DNA of 64,000 nt from NCBI GenBank assembly GCA_965214475.1, contig OZ243953.1, positions 2,046,001-2,110,000 on the forward strand, read 5' to 3'. Below, in pieces: positions 8,500-16,421 of this stretch (position 1 is the first letter of the stretch; the number at the start of each line of letters is the position of its first letter). The notes below the pieces were generated by a model. The model did no database searches, had not been told where the DNA came from, and saw only the letters and a program-made list of their open reading frames with translations. The position numbers and the translations under genes are program-made. This stretch comes from SIRX01 sp965214475. Its GTDB lineage: Bacteria > Actinomycetota > Rubrobacteria > Rubrobacterales > Rubrobacteraceae.

Positions 8500-8669
8500 A
8501 TTTTGCCTCTTTTTCGTGTTCTCTGTCTGGTCTGTTCGGGTTTTGTCTGCAGCATTGATGGTTATTCGTTGGCCGCCACTACCAGACCTCCCTGCGGGCG
8601 GGCGCTTTCAATATCGCCCACAGGCTCATAGTCCGTCGAGTGGAGGCCGTTTTGCTCCAGGCTGCGGGT

Positions 8670-9539
8670 CTAGTTGTAGATGTCACGCCGCTGGAAGATG
8701 ACCACCGCGAGGATCACGAGCACCGCGGTAGCTCCCGTAAGTACGGCGAAGTTGCCCCAGTCCAGGCCGTCTTCGATGGCCGAGCCGTAGTAGTTGAAGG
8801 CGGAGAGTGGTTGGATCGTCTCGAAGAAGTCCACCGACCCTGCGAGGCCGTTGACGAAGTACATCACGATCAAGAGCGCCGTTGGTATCGCGAGCGCGAG
8901 GAAGCGCCGGTGGAGGACAGCAGACATCAGCAAGGCCAAACCCCCGAAGAAGATGCACAGTGCCCACAGGCTTACAGAGGCCGCAGCCATTGACGCGAAA
9001 GCGAGGTCCACGTCCATAATAACGCCGGTAAACCAGAAGATCAGGCCCATAATGGTGACGATCCCGAGAAGCAGCACGGCCGCCGAGAGGAAGCGGGACA
9101 CCACGATCTGCCAGCGCGATACAGGGTTGCCCATGAGTACGTCTATCTTGCCCTCTTCCTCGGCGCCGGCGAGGGCCGAAGAGGCTACGAGTATTGGGAA
9201 GAAAGCCAGCGCCAGCGGCGCCAGGAAATTGAGCATCTCCCCCCCGATGAAACCTTCGACAGAGCTAAAAGCGCCCTCCCCAAAACCGAGCATCTCCCTC
9301 ATCGCATCGGGCATGCTGCTTACCATCTCTTCCATGCCCCCGATGTCTTCCGAAAAGGTGGGCCACAACGCTACGAACATGGCACCTAAAGCGCCCAGGA
9401 TCACTCCCCAAATGAGCATCCCCCGGACCCGTTGGCCCATATCTTGTCCGGTCAGCGTGAGTAGCTTGGTGATTGCGCCGGGGCTATCCACCTTTTGATA
9501 GGAGGCCCCTTTCTGACGTTGTGCTTGTCCTACGCTCAT
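8670..9539 (-). CDS. ABC-2 type transporter permease
   Basis: A 289-aa membrane protein with six predicted helices; the second cytoplasmic segment has the family pattern AGAEEEGKIDVLMGNPVSRWQ, typical of permeases from antibiotic or polyketide-type exporters. It is the third gene of a regulator-ATPase-permease-permease unit and is paralogous to the next gene upstream, from which it is 26 bp away. The two permeases probably form a heterodimer with the ATPase. The substrate cannot be told from sequence. Confidence 0.88.
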   Translation of the reverse strand: MSVGQAQRQKGASYQKVDSPGAITKLLTLTGQDMGQRVRGMLIWGVILGALGAMFVALWPTFSEDIGGMEEMVSSMPDAMREMLGFGEGAFSSVEGFIGGEMLNFLAPLALAFFPILVASSALAGAEEEGKIDVLMGNPVSRWQIVVSRFLSAAVLLLGIVTIMGLIFWFTGVIMDVDLAFASMAAASVSLWALCIFFGGLALLMSAVLHRRFLALAIPTALLIVMYFVNGLAGSVDFFETIQPLSAFNYYGSAIEDGLDWGNFAVLTGATAVLVILAVVIFQRRDIYN

Positions 9540-9565
9540 TGCTCGTACCTTTCTAAGTTCTCTGT

Positions 9566-10444
9566 TTACGTGTAGATGTCGCGCTTCTGGAAGGCGAAGA
9601 CCGCTACTGCCGCTAGGACTATTGCGGCCACAGTTAGAATGGCGAAGTTGACCCAGTCAATGCCTTCGGTCAGGGGCGCACCGTAGTAGTAGATCGCGGA
9701 GAAGTACTCCAGGAACTCTAATTCCTCTACCAGGCCGCTCACCACATTTAGGAAGTACATGACGAATAGCACACCCCCCGCGACGCCTACCGTGAGCATC
9801 TTGCCTCGGAAGATGGCCGACGCCACCATGGCGAGCCCGCCGAAAAATAGAGCCAGCGGCCACGCCCCGAAGACTCCTTCGGCTACGGTACCAAAGGCAA
9901 GTTCCGCGTCGATAAACAAGGCCGATCCCCACAGGATGAGGCCGAAGATGGCTAGAATGCCCGCGAGCGCAACGGCTGTCGAGACGAAGTAGGCCGCTAT
10001 GAGCTGCCAGCGCGGCAGAGGATTGCTCATGAGCACGTCTATGGTGCCGTTCTCTTCGGCTCCGGCTATTGCTCCGGCTGCAGCCAATATGGCGAAGAAG
10101 GGTATAGCCAGCGGCAACACGAGACCGAAGATTTCTGCTTCGAGAAAACCGGTAATGGTACTCATGCTGGAAATATCTCCTACGCCGACGGCCTCCATCA
10201 TGCCCTGCGGCAGGGCATCGGTCATCTGTTCGAGTCCCGGCCCATCCGCTATGGCGGGGAAGATGGAGACCATCATCACGCCCATGGCGCCCAATGCCGC
10301 GCCCCAGATGGCGACACTCCGAGCCTGGAGGCTCATTACGTGCCCGAGCAGAACTGCGAAAGTTCTTCCGGCGCCTAGCTTTTCAGCCACTTGCGGAGCC
10401 CCGCCGCCTCTTTGTGCCCGGGCGGTGCTCATACCCTCTCTCAT
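9566..10444 (-). CDS. ABC-2 type transporter permease
   Basis: A 292-aa permease with the same layout as its downstream neighbour: about 30 polar residues, a first helix (VAIWGAALGAMGVMMVS), a long external loop, and the cytoplasmic AGAEENGTIDVLMSNPLPRWQ segment. Its ATG overlaps the ATPase stop (ATGA, 10441-10444), so the two are translationally coupled. A second in-frame ATG lies four codons downstream. The sister-permease similarity points to duplication within the operon. Confidence 0.88.
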   Translation of the reverse strand: MREGMSTARAQRGGGAPQVAEKLGAGRTFAVLLGHVMSLQARSVAIWGAALGAMGVMMVSIFPAIADGPGLEQMTDALPQGMMEAVGVGDISSMSTITGFLEAEIFGLVLPLAIPFFAILAAAGAIAGAEENGTIDVLMSNPLPRWQLIAAYFVSTAVALAGILAIFGLILWGSALFIDAELAFGTVAEGVFGAWPLALFFGGLAMVASAIFRGKMLTVGVAGGVLFVMYFLNVVSGLVEELEFLEYFSAIYYYGAPLTEGIDWVNFAILTVAAIVLAAVAVFAFQKRDIYT

Positions 10445-11628
10445 TTCTTGCCCATCTCGCCGACGGTCTTCTCAACGGTTTGCTCGACGATTGCTTCTAT
10501 CGCCTTCTGCAGAGCCACCCCTGCATCTGCCGCCACTGCTATTGTTCCGCTGCCGTTCTGCGAGTTCGGGTTGATGAGGTAGGAAGAACTCTGCGCGCGC
10601 TGCGCCGATGACTCTTCACGGCTTTTCGAGGCGCTGGAGCCGTTGCTGCCAGAGCCAGAGGCGCTCTTGGAGGCACTCTTACCATCGGTTGCTTTGGCGT
10701 CTCCGTTGCCGCCGCTTGTATCCTCACCATCCTCTTCGTCGCTGTAGTAGGCCAGGAAGATCTCCTCCAGGCTCGGACGCTCGTACATCATGTCTACGAG
10801 CTCGTGGCGGGCGGCAAGCTTTATCATGTCGTCCAGGTTTCCGTGCAGATCGAACGTCATCTCCGCGCCGTCCCGGCTGAACCCCTCCACGCCTTCGAGG
10901 CTCTCGAAACGCCTTGCCTCTTCGTTGTCGAGGGCGTCGGCGAAGATGAGGTTTACGTGTCGGAAAGACTTGTTTATGAGGTTGTCGGTATTCTCGACGG
11001 CGGTCAGTTCTCCTTCGCGGATGATTCCGACCCGGTCACAGACCCGCTCTACCTCGCCCAGGGTGTGGGAAGAGAAGAAGATGGTCCGGCCTTCCTCTTT
11101 GACCTCGCCGATAATCTTCAAAAACTCTTCCTGCACCAGTGGGTCCAACCCACCGGTCGGCTCGTCGAGGATGAGGAGCGGCGGCTTGTGGAACATGGCC
11201 TGCACGAGTCCTATCTTCTGTTTGTTGCCCCGGCTGAGACGCCGCATCGGACGGTTCATGTCGGCGCCGGTACGTTCGGCGATTTCGTAAGCGTAGTCGA
11301 GGTTCTTTACTCCCCGCAGACGGGCGAAGAATTTCAAGAGTTGATCTCCGGTCATCCGGTCTTCGAGCGTGAACTCACCCGGCAGGTTGCCGACCATCGA
11401 GCGGATGCCGACGCTGTCCCGTTGGATGTCCATCCCGAGGACTTCAGCTTTGCCGTCGGTGGGAGCCATGAAACCCAGGAGCGTACGAACGGTGGTCGTC
11501 TTGCCGGCGCCGTTTGGACCGAGAAATCCGAAGACCTCTCCCTCGTTTACGGTCAAGTCTACGTTTTTTATGCCCCAGTCCTTACCGTAGGTCTTTGTGA
11601 GCCCGCTGGTTTCAATTACCGCGCCCAT
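10441..11628 (-). CDS. ABC transporter ATP-binding protein
   Basis: A 395-aa ATPase: Walker A GPNGAGKTTT, signature LSRGNKQKIGL, Walker B PLLILDEPTGGLDPL and switch His in IFFSSH. It is longer than a usual exporter ATPase because of a C-terminal tail of about 90 residues rich in Ser, Gly and acidic residues. The open frame extends upstream, but the ATG at 11628 has AAAGGAGG before it and begins MGAVIETSGLTKTYG, the expected N-terminus. The start overlaps the regulator stop by 13 bp. It should energise export through the two permeases that follow. Confidence 0.92.
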   Translation of the reverse strand: MGAVIETSGLTKTYGKDWGIKNVDLTVNEGEVFGFLGPNGAGKTTTVRTLLGFMAPTDGKAEVLGMDIQRDSVGIRSMVGNLPGEFTLEDRMTGDQLLKFFARLRGVKNLDYAYEIAERTGADMNRPMRRLSRGNKQKIGLVQAMFHKPPLLILDEPTGGLDPLVQEEFLKIIGEVKEEGRTIFFSSHTLGEVERVCDRVGIIREGELTAVENTDNLINKSFRHVNLIFADALDNEEARRFESLEGVEGFSRDGAEMTFDLHGNLDDMIKLAARHELVDMMYERPSLEEIFLAYYSDEEDGEDTSGGNGDAKATDGKSASKSASGSGSNGSSASKSREESSAQRAQSSSYLINPNSQNGSGTIAVAADAGVALQKAIEAIVEQTVEKTVGEMGKK

Positions 11629-12092
11629 GTGGCCTCCTTTTTCTTGTCTTCCTCCCACCGCTCCAACACGTCGGGCATTTCTCTCTCCCAATACGTGTAG
11701 AACTCGCGCATCTCTTCGAGGTTGCGCCGGGCTTCGGGACTATCGGAGTTCGCGATATCCAGCCCTCTCTCGGCCATCTGCCGAAACGTGGAGAGTTCTT
11801 CCAGTTGACGCCGCATTAGCTCCTCCCAGGCGCCGGGTTTCATCTGGAAGTAGTCTCGACGCTCGCCGCGTTTGGTACGTCGCTGCACGAGGCCCATCCC
11901 GATCAGGGACCGGGTCGCGGAGCTGATCGAACCGCGACTGGCCTGCAAAGCCTCCGCCAGCTCCTCAGCAGAGAGCTCCGGGGGATCGGAGATCAAAAGT
12001 ACCCCAAGGACCCGTCCCACCATCCTCGGCAACCCAAACCCCTCGAACAAAAGTCCGAAATCCTCAGCGTAACTTGCACGATCCTCGTCCAT
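11616..12092 (-). CDS. GbsR/MarR-family transcriptional regulator
   Basis: A 158-aa winged-helix protein with the GbsR-type arrangement: helix FGLLFEGFGLPRMVGRVLG, wing helix LSAEELAEALQASRGSISSATRSL, then QRRTKRGERRDYF and a helical dimerisation tail. It opens the ABC-exporter operon and overlaps the ATPase gene, so it most likely autoregulates this efflux system. GGAGG lies seven bases before the ATG. A strong promoter overlapped by an inverted repeat lies immediately upstream. The effector is unknown. Confidence 0.87.
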   Translation of the reverse strand: MDEDRASYAEDFGLLFEGFGLPRMVGRVLGVLLISDPPELSAEELAEALQASRGSISSATRSLIGMGLVQRRTKRGERRDYFQMKPGAWEELMRRQLEELSTFRQMAERGLDIANSDSPEARRNLEEMREFYTYWEREMPDVLERWEEDKKKEATWAR

Positions 12093-12130
12093 ACACTACC
12101 TCCATGCGCCAATATTGTGTGCTGATAGTG

Positions 12131-12166
12131 ATAATAGTATATTTAGTTGTTTCAGTCAATACTAAA
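12131..12166 (-). promoter_or_regulatory. Promoter and overlapping operator of the GbsR-ABC operon
   Basis: On the minus strand TTGACT (12154-12159) and TATTAT (12131-12136) are spaced by 17 bp, a near-consensus promoter. An inverted repeat, TTTAGT-13 bp-ACTAAA (12142-12166), covers the -35 and spacer, the place expected for a MarR-type operator. The surrounding 12093-12226 region is unusually AT-rich for this genome. Confidence 0.65.
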
Positions 12167-12226
12167 ATTAAGGGCAAACAAATATTTAGTTAGTCGAATA
12201 AATTGCTCTATAAAGAAAGGTAGGGG

Positions 12227-12847
12227 TTATCCGCCGAAGAGGCGGGAGAAGAAGCCGCGGTTTTTCGTGACTTTGAGTTCGGCTTCGAGGCGGGTGCGTT
12301 CTTCGGCGAGGGCGGATTTCTCTTCGGCCATATTCTGGTGTTCTTTGGTAAGGCGGTCGCGGTCGGCTTCGAGTTTGGCTTTCTCTTCTTCGAGAGTGGA
12401 GATGGTTTTCTCCTGAAGTTCGCGCTGGAATTCGATGAGGTTGAGGCGTTCTATTTCGCCCCACAGACGGTCCATCTCGACGCGGGCGGCGTCGCGTTCT
12501 TGGCGGATATCCTCCATCTGCCGGTTGCGTTCTTCGAGGCGGGTTTTGTAGTCCTGACCCTGCTGGAGCAGCCGCTCGTAACGCTCGAACGGCACGGCGG
12601 GCAGGCGAGAGTTATCCGAGGACTCGTCTCCGACGACCTCGCCTTCGAAGACTTCCTCTTCGGCGTCCTCGACCTCCAGAGCGCGGGCTAGCTCCTCGAC
12701 TTCGGAGAGACGGAGGCTGCGGGTTCCGCTCGCGTCAGCTTCGGCGTTAAGGCGGCCTTCTTCGACGTAGCGGCGGACGTCTTCGGCCGGGCGGCCCATA
12801 ACGGCCGCGGCCCCGTTGATCCCGATAAGTTCTTCGCTGGGGTTCAT
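12227..12847 (-). CDS. Excisionase/MerR-like HTH protein with coiled coil
   Basis: A 206-aa protein. Residues about 5-55 form a small winged HTH of the MerR/excisionase sort (INGAAAVMGRPAEDVRRYVEEGRL). After an acidic linker, residues about 90-195 form one long coiled coil rich in Glu, Arg and Leu heptads. The C-terminus is RGFFSRLFGG, a short hydrophobic/basic tip that may touch membrane or partner. No family name is recognised. It is transcribed away from the ABC operon promoter region and appears monocistronic. Confidence 0.7.
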   Translation of the reverse strand: MNPSEELIGINGAAAVMGRPAEDVRRYVEEGRLNAEADASGTRSLRLSEVEELARALEVEDAEEEVFEGEVVGDESSDNSRLPAVPFERYERLLQQGQDYKTRLEERNRQMEDIRQERDAARVEMDRLWGEIERLNLIEFQRELQEKTISTLEEEKAKLEADRDRLTKEHQNMAEEKSALAEERTRLEAELKVTKNRGFFSRLFGG

Positions 12848-12903
12848 AACCCAGCATTCTACTTTAGCGGCGGGCCGTCATCCAACGAGTGCAGGCTTTT
12901 TCG

Positions 12904-13401
12904 TCAGGCTTTAGTGATTTGTCCGTTCTGGACCTGGATCGGGATCTCCGGCAGGGGTTGCTCGGCGGGCCCTTGCGAAACCTCTCCACTGTTTGCCGGG
13001 TCGAAGATGGAGCCGTGGCACGGGCAGGCGAGGTCTCCGGATTCCTTCTGGTAGGCGACCGTACACTGCTGATGGGTGCAGACCGCCGAGTAGGCCGCGA
13101 AGTCGCCGCTTTCGAGGTGGACCAGGACCGCTGGCTGTCCCTCGTTGGTAAACTTCATCGCCGAGTTCGCCGGGACCTCCGAAGCCTGGGCGATGGCTCC
13201 AGAAGAGGCCGAGCCGTTAGAGCCGCCGGATGCTCCGGCAGAGGTTGTTCCGCTACCACCCGAGGAGGCCGAGTCTCCACCGCCTCCGCCACTGCCAGAC
13301 TCGCCACCACCACAGGCCGCAACCACCGAAGCCCCGGCGGCAGTCACCCCGATCGCAGCCCCCAACCGAATAAACCTCCTACGCGAGATCCCTTCTTCCA
13401 A
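12904..13401 (-). CDS. Exported Rieske [2Fe-2S] protein
   Basis: A 165-aa protein with a twin-arginine signal (SRRRFIRLGAA) and a lipobox-like AACGGG, followed by a Gly/Ser-rich linker and a Rieske domain. Both cluster motifs are present: CTHQQC and CPCHGS. It is probably an extracytoplasmic electron carrier anchored at the membrane. The TTG start has GAGGAGG seven bases upstream; a closer ATG is out of frame. It is divergent from a DoxX-family gene, and the shared region carries repeated GTATAC elements, so the two may be co-regulated. Confidence 0.88.
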   Translation of the reverse strand: MEEGISRRRFIRLGAAIGVTAAGASVVAACGGGESGSGGGGGDSASSGGSGTTSAGASGGSNGSASSGAIAQASEVPANSAMKFTNEGQPAVLVHLESGDFAAYSAVCTHQQCTVAYQKESGDLACPCHGSIFDPANSGEVSQGPAEQPLPEIPIQVQNGQITKA

Positions 13402-13439
13402 AACATCCTCCTCAGTCAGCTACAGATTCTTTCGTTCTT

Positions 13440-13521
13440 GTATACGCAGCCCGGCAAGTTTCGGTTTACTCATCCCTCACAGTCGAGCCGTGCGTATACT
13501 GATGTAGAGTCATCGTATACT
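13440..13521. promoter_or_regulatory. Three GTATAC elements between the Rieske and DoxX genes
   Basis: The palindrome GTATAC occurs at 13440-13445, 13494-13499 and 13515-13520; the last two belong to identical CGTATACT octamers 21 bp apart, two helical turns. One may serve as a -10 (TATACT) for the plus-strand gene. The spacing suggests a repeated regulator site in the divergent promoter. Confidence 0.35.
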
Positions 13522-13539
13522 CTTCAGGAGGTGCTTTTC

Positions 13540-14034
13540 GTGAAAGCTATGGCGTGGGTGCGGATTCTGGTCGGGGCCGTCTGGATCAACGGCGGCATCG
13601 AGAAGATACTCAACGGGGATTTCCCCCAACAGTTCGCATCGAGCCTCCAGGCGGGAGGATTCGTCTCTCAAGCTCCGCCGTTTTTCCAGACGTTCATGCA
13701 AAGTTTCGTCATCCCGGACTCGGGAGCTATCGCCCAACTGGTGCGTATCGGAGAACTCTCGCTGGGGATGGCGCTGATCCTGGGCCTCATCACGAACCTG
13801 GCCGCCATCGGTAGCGTAGCGATGAGCATCGCCATCATGCTCTCTCAAGGCGGCGTGAGCCTGGGCACGGGACTCGGCGCGCCCCAATTTTTGAACGTCA
13901 ACCTGATCCTGGCACTCCTGTCGGCGATCGTTCTGTTCAGCGCCGCCGCCAAAACGCTTTCCATAGACTCTGTAATCGCGAAGCGGCGACCAAGCCTCTC
14001 TCCGCTGCTCACCAACACTCGCAAACGCCGTTAA
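13540..14034 (+). CDS. DoxX-family membrane protein
   Basis: A 164-aa protein with four predicted helices (WVRILVGAVWINGGIEKIL; LSLGMALILGLITNLA; and two more) and the DoxX/TQO-small-subunit pattern RxxxGxxWxxxGxxK. The open frame extends back to 12889 but that part is antisense to the Rieske gene. The GTG at 13540 has AGGAGGT nine bases upstream. DoxX-type proteins are thought to take part in membrane redox or thiosulfate:quinone-type reactions. The divergent Rieske protein supports a redox role. Confidence 0.85.
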   Translation: MKAMAWVRILVGAVWINGGIEKILNGDFPQQFASSLQAGGFVSQAPPFFQTFMQSFVIPDSGAIAQLVRIGELSLGMALILGLITNLAAIGSVAMSIAIMLSQGGVSLGTGLGAPQFLNVNLILALLSAIVLFSAAAKTLSIDSVIAKRRPSLSPLLTNTRKRR

Positions 14035-14051
14035 ACACCGTTAGCCTCGGC

Positions 14052-14080
14052 ACCAATTAATTCTTTCGATTGGTTTGTTA
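14052..14080 (+). terminator. Likely terminator after the DoxX gene
   Basis: ACCAAT (14052-14057) pairs with ATTGGT (14069-14074) across an 11-nt loop and is followed by TTGTTA. The stem is short, so this is a modest call. Confidence 0.35.
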
Positions 14081-14278
14081 GCAGTGATCCAAAGTTTTCA
14101 GCCTGGTAGCCGGCTGTGCCGCCTTGTCGTCTGTAAAAGCCATTCAAGGAATGGGCTATTCGGGGGATGCAATTTACCTGAGGGTCAGCTAAGGTTCACA
14201 GGATTGTAGTGGAGGTCCACAAAGAAAGGAGCCCCTGTTGGACGGCTTTGTTCGACACCGACTGACGAGGAATGATCA

Positions 14279-15031
14279 TTGAGCAGAAGATACGTCAAAG
14301 GAGCCATTCTGATCCTGGCGATCGTGATCTTGGCGGTCGAAGGGTTCTTGGTCTACCGATACTGGGGCCATTACTATGGCAACAATGCCGATCCCAGCGC
14401 CACAAGTCTTTCTTACCCGCGTGAAGTCACCACTTCTCCTGAGACAGCGGACACGGAAGCTACGACCTCGGACTCCGCAGAACAAGAAGAGGCTGTAACG
14501 CTCGTACACCGCGCCATATCCGAGAACATCGTCAGGAATAGCACTTACCTGGATGATCCCTCCGTCAATGAAAACCCGGGGGCCATTCTTCTTGTTACAC
14601 AGATATGGGAGTCAGAAAACGACGTCACCAATGCGCATCCTATAGGCGTGTGGTACGACGAAAACCGTGGTGGCAGGTGGGCCATCTTCAACCAGGATCT
14701 GGCGCCAATACCCGAAGGTGCCACCTTTAGCGTGATCGTCCCGAAGAGTACTGCGGAAGTAGGCGTCCACCGCGCCAATCCAGCGAACACAGTGGACAAT
14801 GCAACTTACCTGGATCATCCTCTAGCCAACGACAACCCGAAGGCAACACTTTCAGTCACGCCCAACTGGAACCCGGGAGGTATTGGCGGCACCTATGACA
14901 ACCATCTCGTAGGCGTCCGCTACGATACCGACGAGAAAAAATGGACGATCCTGAACCAGGATCTCGCAAAGATGCCCCGGAGTGCCGCCTTCAACGTATT
15001 TATCTCGGACAACGCCGATTCACAAAGCTAA
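14279..15031 (+). CDS. Membrane-anchored protein with two DUF7452-like repeats
   Basis: A 250-aa protein: N-terminal anchor (GAILILAIVILAVEGFLVY), an acidic Thr/Ser-rich linker, then two tandem repeats near residues 75-160 and 160-245. Each repeat has VHRA-x-N-T/I-V-x-N-x-T-Y-L-D, then an NPxA segment, a TxxW, GVxYD and W-x-I-x-NQDLA. The repeats resemble the DUF7452 unit found in secreted bacterial proteins of unknown function. The TTG start follows GAGG by eight bases. About 240 bp upstream hold no other gene. It is convergent with lysA. Confidence 0.72.
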   Translation: MSRRYVKGAILILAIVILAVEGFLVYRYWGHYYGNNADPSATSLSYPREVTTSPETADTEATTSDSAEQEEAVTLVHRAISENIVRNSTYLDDPSVNENPGAILLVTQIWESENDVTNAHPIGVWYDENRGGRWAIFNQDLAPIPEGATFSVIVPKSTAEVGVHRANPANTVDNATYLDHPLANDNPKATLSVTPNWNPGGIGGTYDNHLVGVRYDTDEKKWTILNQDLAKMPRSAAFNVFISDNADSQS

Positions 15032-15060
15032 AACAGCTTTCCCGACCAACCGGCCGCCTT

Positions 15061-16311
15061 TTACAGAAACGCCGGTACCAGCTCTCCTTTTATAAGATCC
15101 GGGTAGTGCTCGCGCTCCCGGACTACGGACCAACGTTCGCCTCTTACCAAGACTTCGGCTGGCTTGCGGCGGGAGTTGTAGTTGGAGGCCATAGAGAAGC
15201 TGTAAGCCCCGGCGCTCATGACGGCTAGCACCTCACCTTCGGCGGCGTCGGGCAACTCGCGGTCGCGGGCCAGGTAGTCGCCGCTCTCGCAGACCGGGCC
15301 GACAAGGTCAGCGGTCGCGGTGGATCCGTTGCCGTTCACAGAGCGTATCTCGTGGTGGGCCTCGTAGAGGCTCGGACGCAGGAGGTCGTTCATGCCCGCG
15401 TCGGAGACTATGAAGTTCTTGTCACCGCTCTTTTTGCGGTAGATAACGCCGGTCAGCAATGCCCCGGCGTTGCCGGAGATGTAGCGGCCCATCTCGCAGA
15501 GTATTTTGGTTCCGGTAGCTTCGAGCGTGGGCCGGATGGCGTCTACCAGCTCGGCGGGTGTGATGGTTTCCTCGCCGTTGTACGGGATGCCGAGGCCGCC
15601 ACCGATGTTGAAGTATTGGATGTCGAAGTTTCGGTTTTTCAGTTCTTCGACGAGGCTGGCGCTGCGTTCGACGGATTCTATGTAGGGGTCGAGTTTGGTG
15701 ATCTGGGAGCCAATGTGTTGGTGGACCCCGATCAGGTCAACACACCGACAGTCCTTTATTCTATCCGCCAGCCGCAAGGCGTCTTCTACGGGAATGCCGA
15801 ACTTGTCCCTTTCCCGCCCGGTAGTCATATGGTCGTGGGTTCCAGCGTCCACATCGGGGTTTACTCGCAGGGCAACGCGGACACGTTTGCCATGCCGGTT
15901 GGCGATTTCATCCAGAAGCTCCAGCTCGGAGGCCGACTCGACGTTGAAGAGCAGTATCCGCTCCCCGAGCCCCGCTACCAACTCGTCCTCAGTCTTGCCT
16001 ACACCGGCGAAGACTACCTTCTTGGGGTCGAAGCCCGCCCGCATCGCCCGGTACAGCTCGCCGCCGCTCACGATGTCCGCCCCAGCCCCAAACGAGGCCA
16101 GCGACCGCAAGACCGCCAGGTTCCCGTTGGCCTTGACCGCGTAACAGACCAGATGGTCCAGGCCAGAGAATGCCTCGTCTAGCTCCCGGTAGGCTTTCTC
16201 CAGCGCGGCGTGGCTGTAGACGTATGTGGGGGTCCCAGTACTCCGGGCTATCTCAGAAAGTGGAACCCCTTCGCAGTAGAGTCCGTCGTCCTCGTAGTGG
16301 AACTCTTCCAA
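15061..16311 (-). CDS. lysA: Diaminopimelate decarboxylase
   Basis: LysA decarboxylates meso-DAP to lysine with PLP. The alanine-racemase-like barrel has the PLP Lys in VCYAVKANGN near residue 55, HQHIGSQ, and GGGLGIPY; the C-terminal barrel has the substrate-binding CESGDYLA and GAYSFSMASNYN. The 416-aa length is normal. The frame opens at 16347, but the TTG at 16311 has AGGAGG six bases before it and gives the typical short N-terminus, so it is chosen. It is divergent from dapC with about 110 bp between, too short for a lysine riboswitch. Confidence 0.95.
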   Translation of the reverse strand: MEEFHYEDDGLYCEGVPLSEIARSTGTPTYVYSHAALEKAYRELDEAFSGLDHLVCYAVKANGNLAVLRSLASFGAGADIVSGGELYRAMRAGFDPKKVVFAGVGKTEDELVAGLGERILLFNVESASELELLDEIANRHGKRVRVALRVNPDVDAGTHDHMTTGRERDKFGIPVEDALRLADRIKDCRCVDLIGVHQHIGSQITKLDPYIESVERSASLVEELKNRNFDIQYFNIGGGLGIPYNGEETITPAELVDAIRPTLEATGTKILCEMGRYISGNAGALLTGVIYRKKSGDKNFIVSDAGMNDLLRPSLYEAHHEIRSVNGNGSTATADLVGPVCESGDYLARDRELPDAAEGEVLAVMSAGAYSFSMASNYNSRRKPAEVLVRGERWSVVREREHYPDLIKGELVPAFL

Positions 16312-16387
16312 AACGTACCTCCTAATGTCCCCGCACCTGAATAGCATCTGCTATATTCTGGCCTCTGTAGAGAGCCCGTAGAGAGAA

Positions 16388-16407
16388 TATACTCCTTGTT
16401 GTATCCT
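16388..16407 (+). promoter_or_regulatory. Candidate -10 elements upstream of dapC
   Basis: TATACT (16388-16393) and TATCCT (16402-16407) precede the dapC ATG at 16422, which has no clear ribosome-binding site. The mRNA leader would be very short. Neither has a good -35. Confidence 0.3.
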
Positions 16408-16421
16408 GGCGCACTCACAAT

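Noticed and set aside
12889..13539. Long N-terminal extension of the DoxX frame
   Set aside because: It is antisense to the Rieske gene; a good ribosome-binding site marks the GTG at 13540.
16312..16421. Lysine riboswitch between lysA and dapC
   Set aside because: Only about 110 bp are available and no lysine-riboswitch features are visible.
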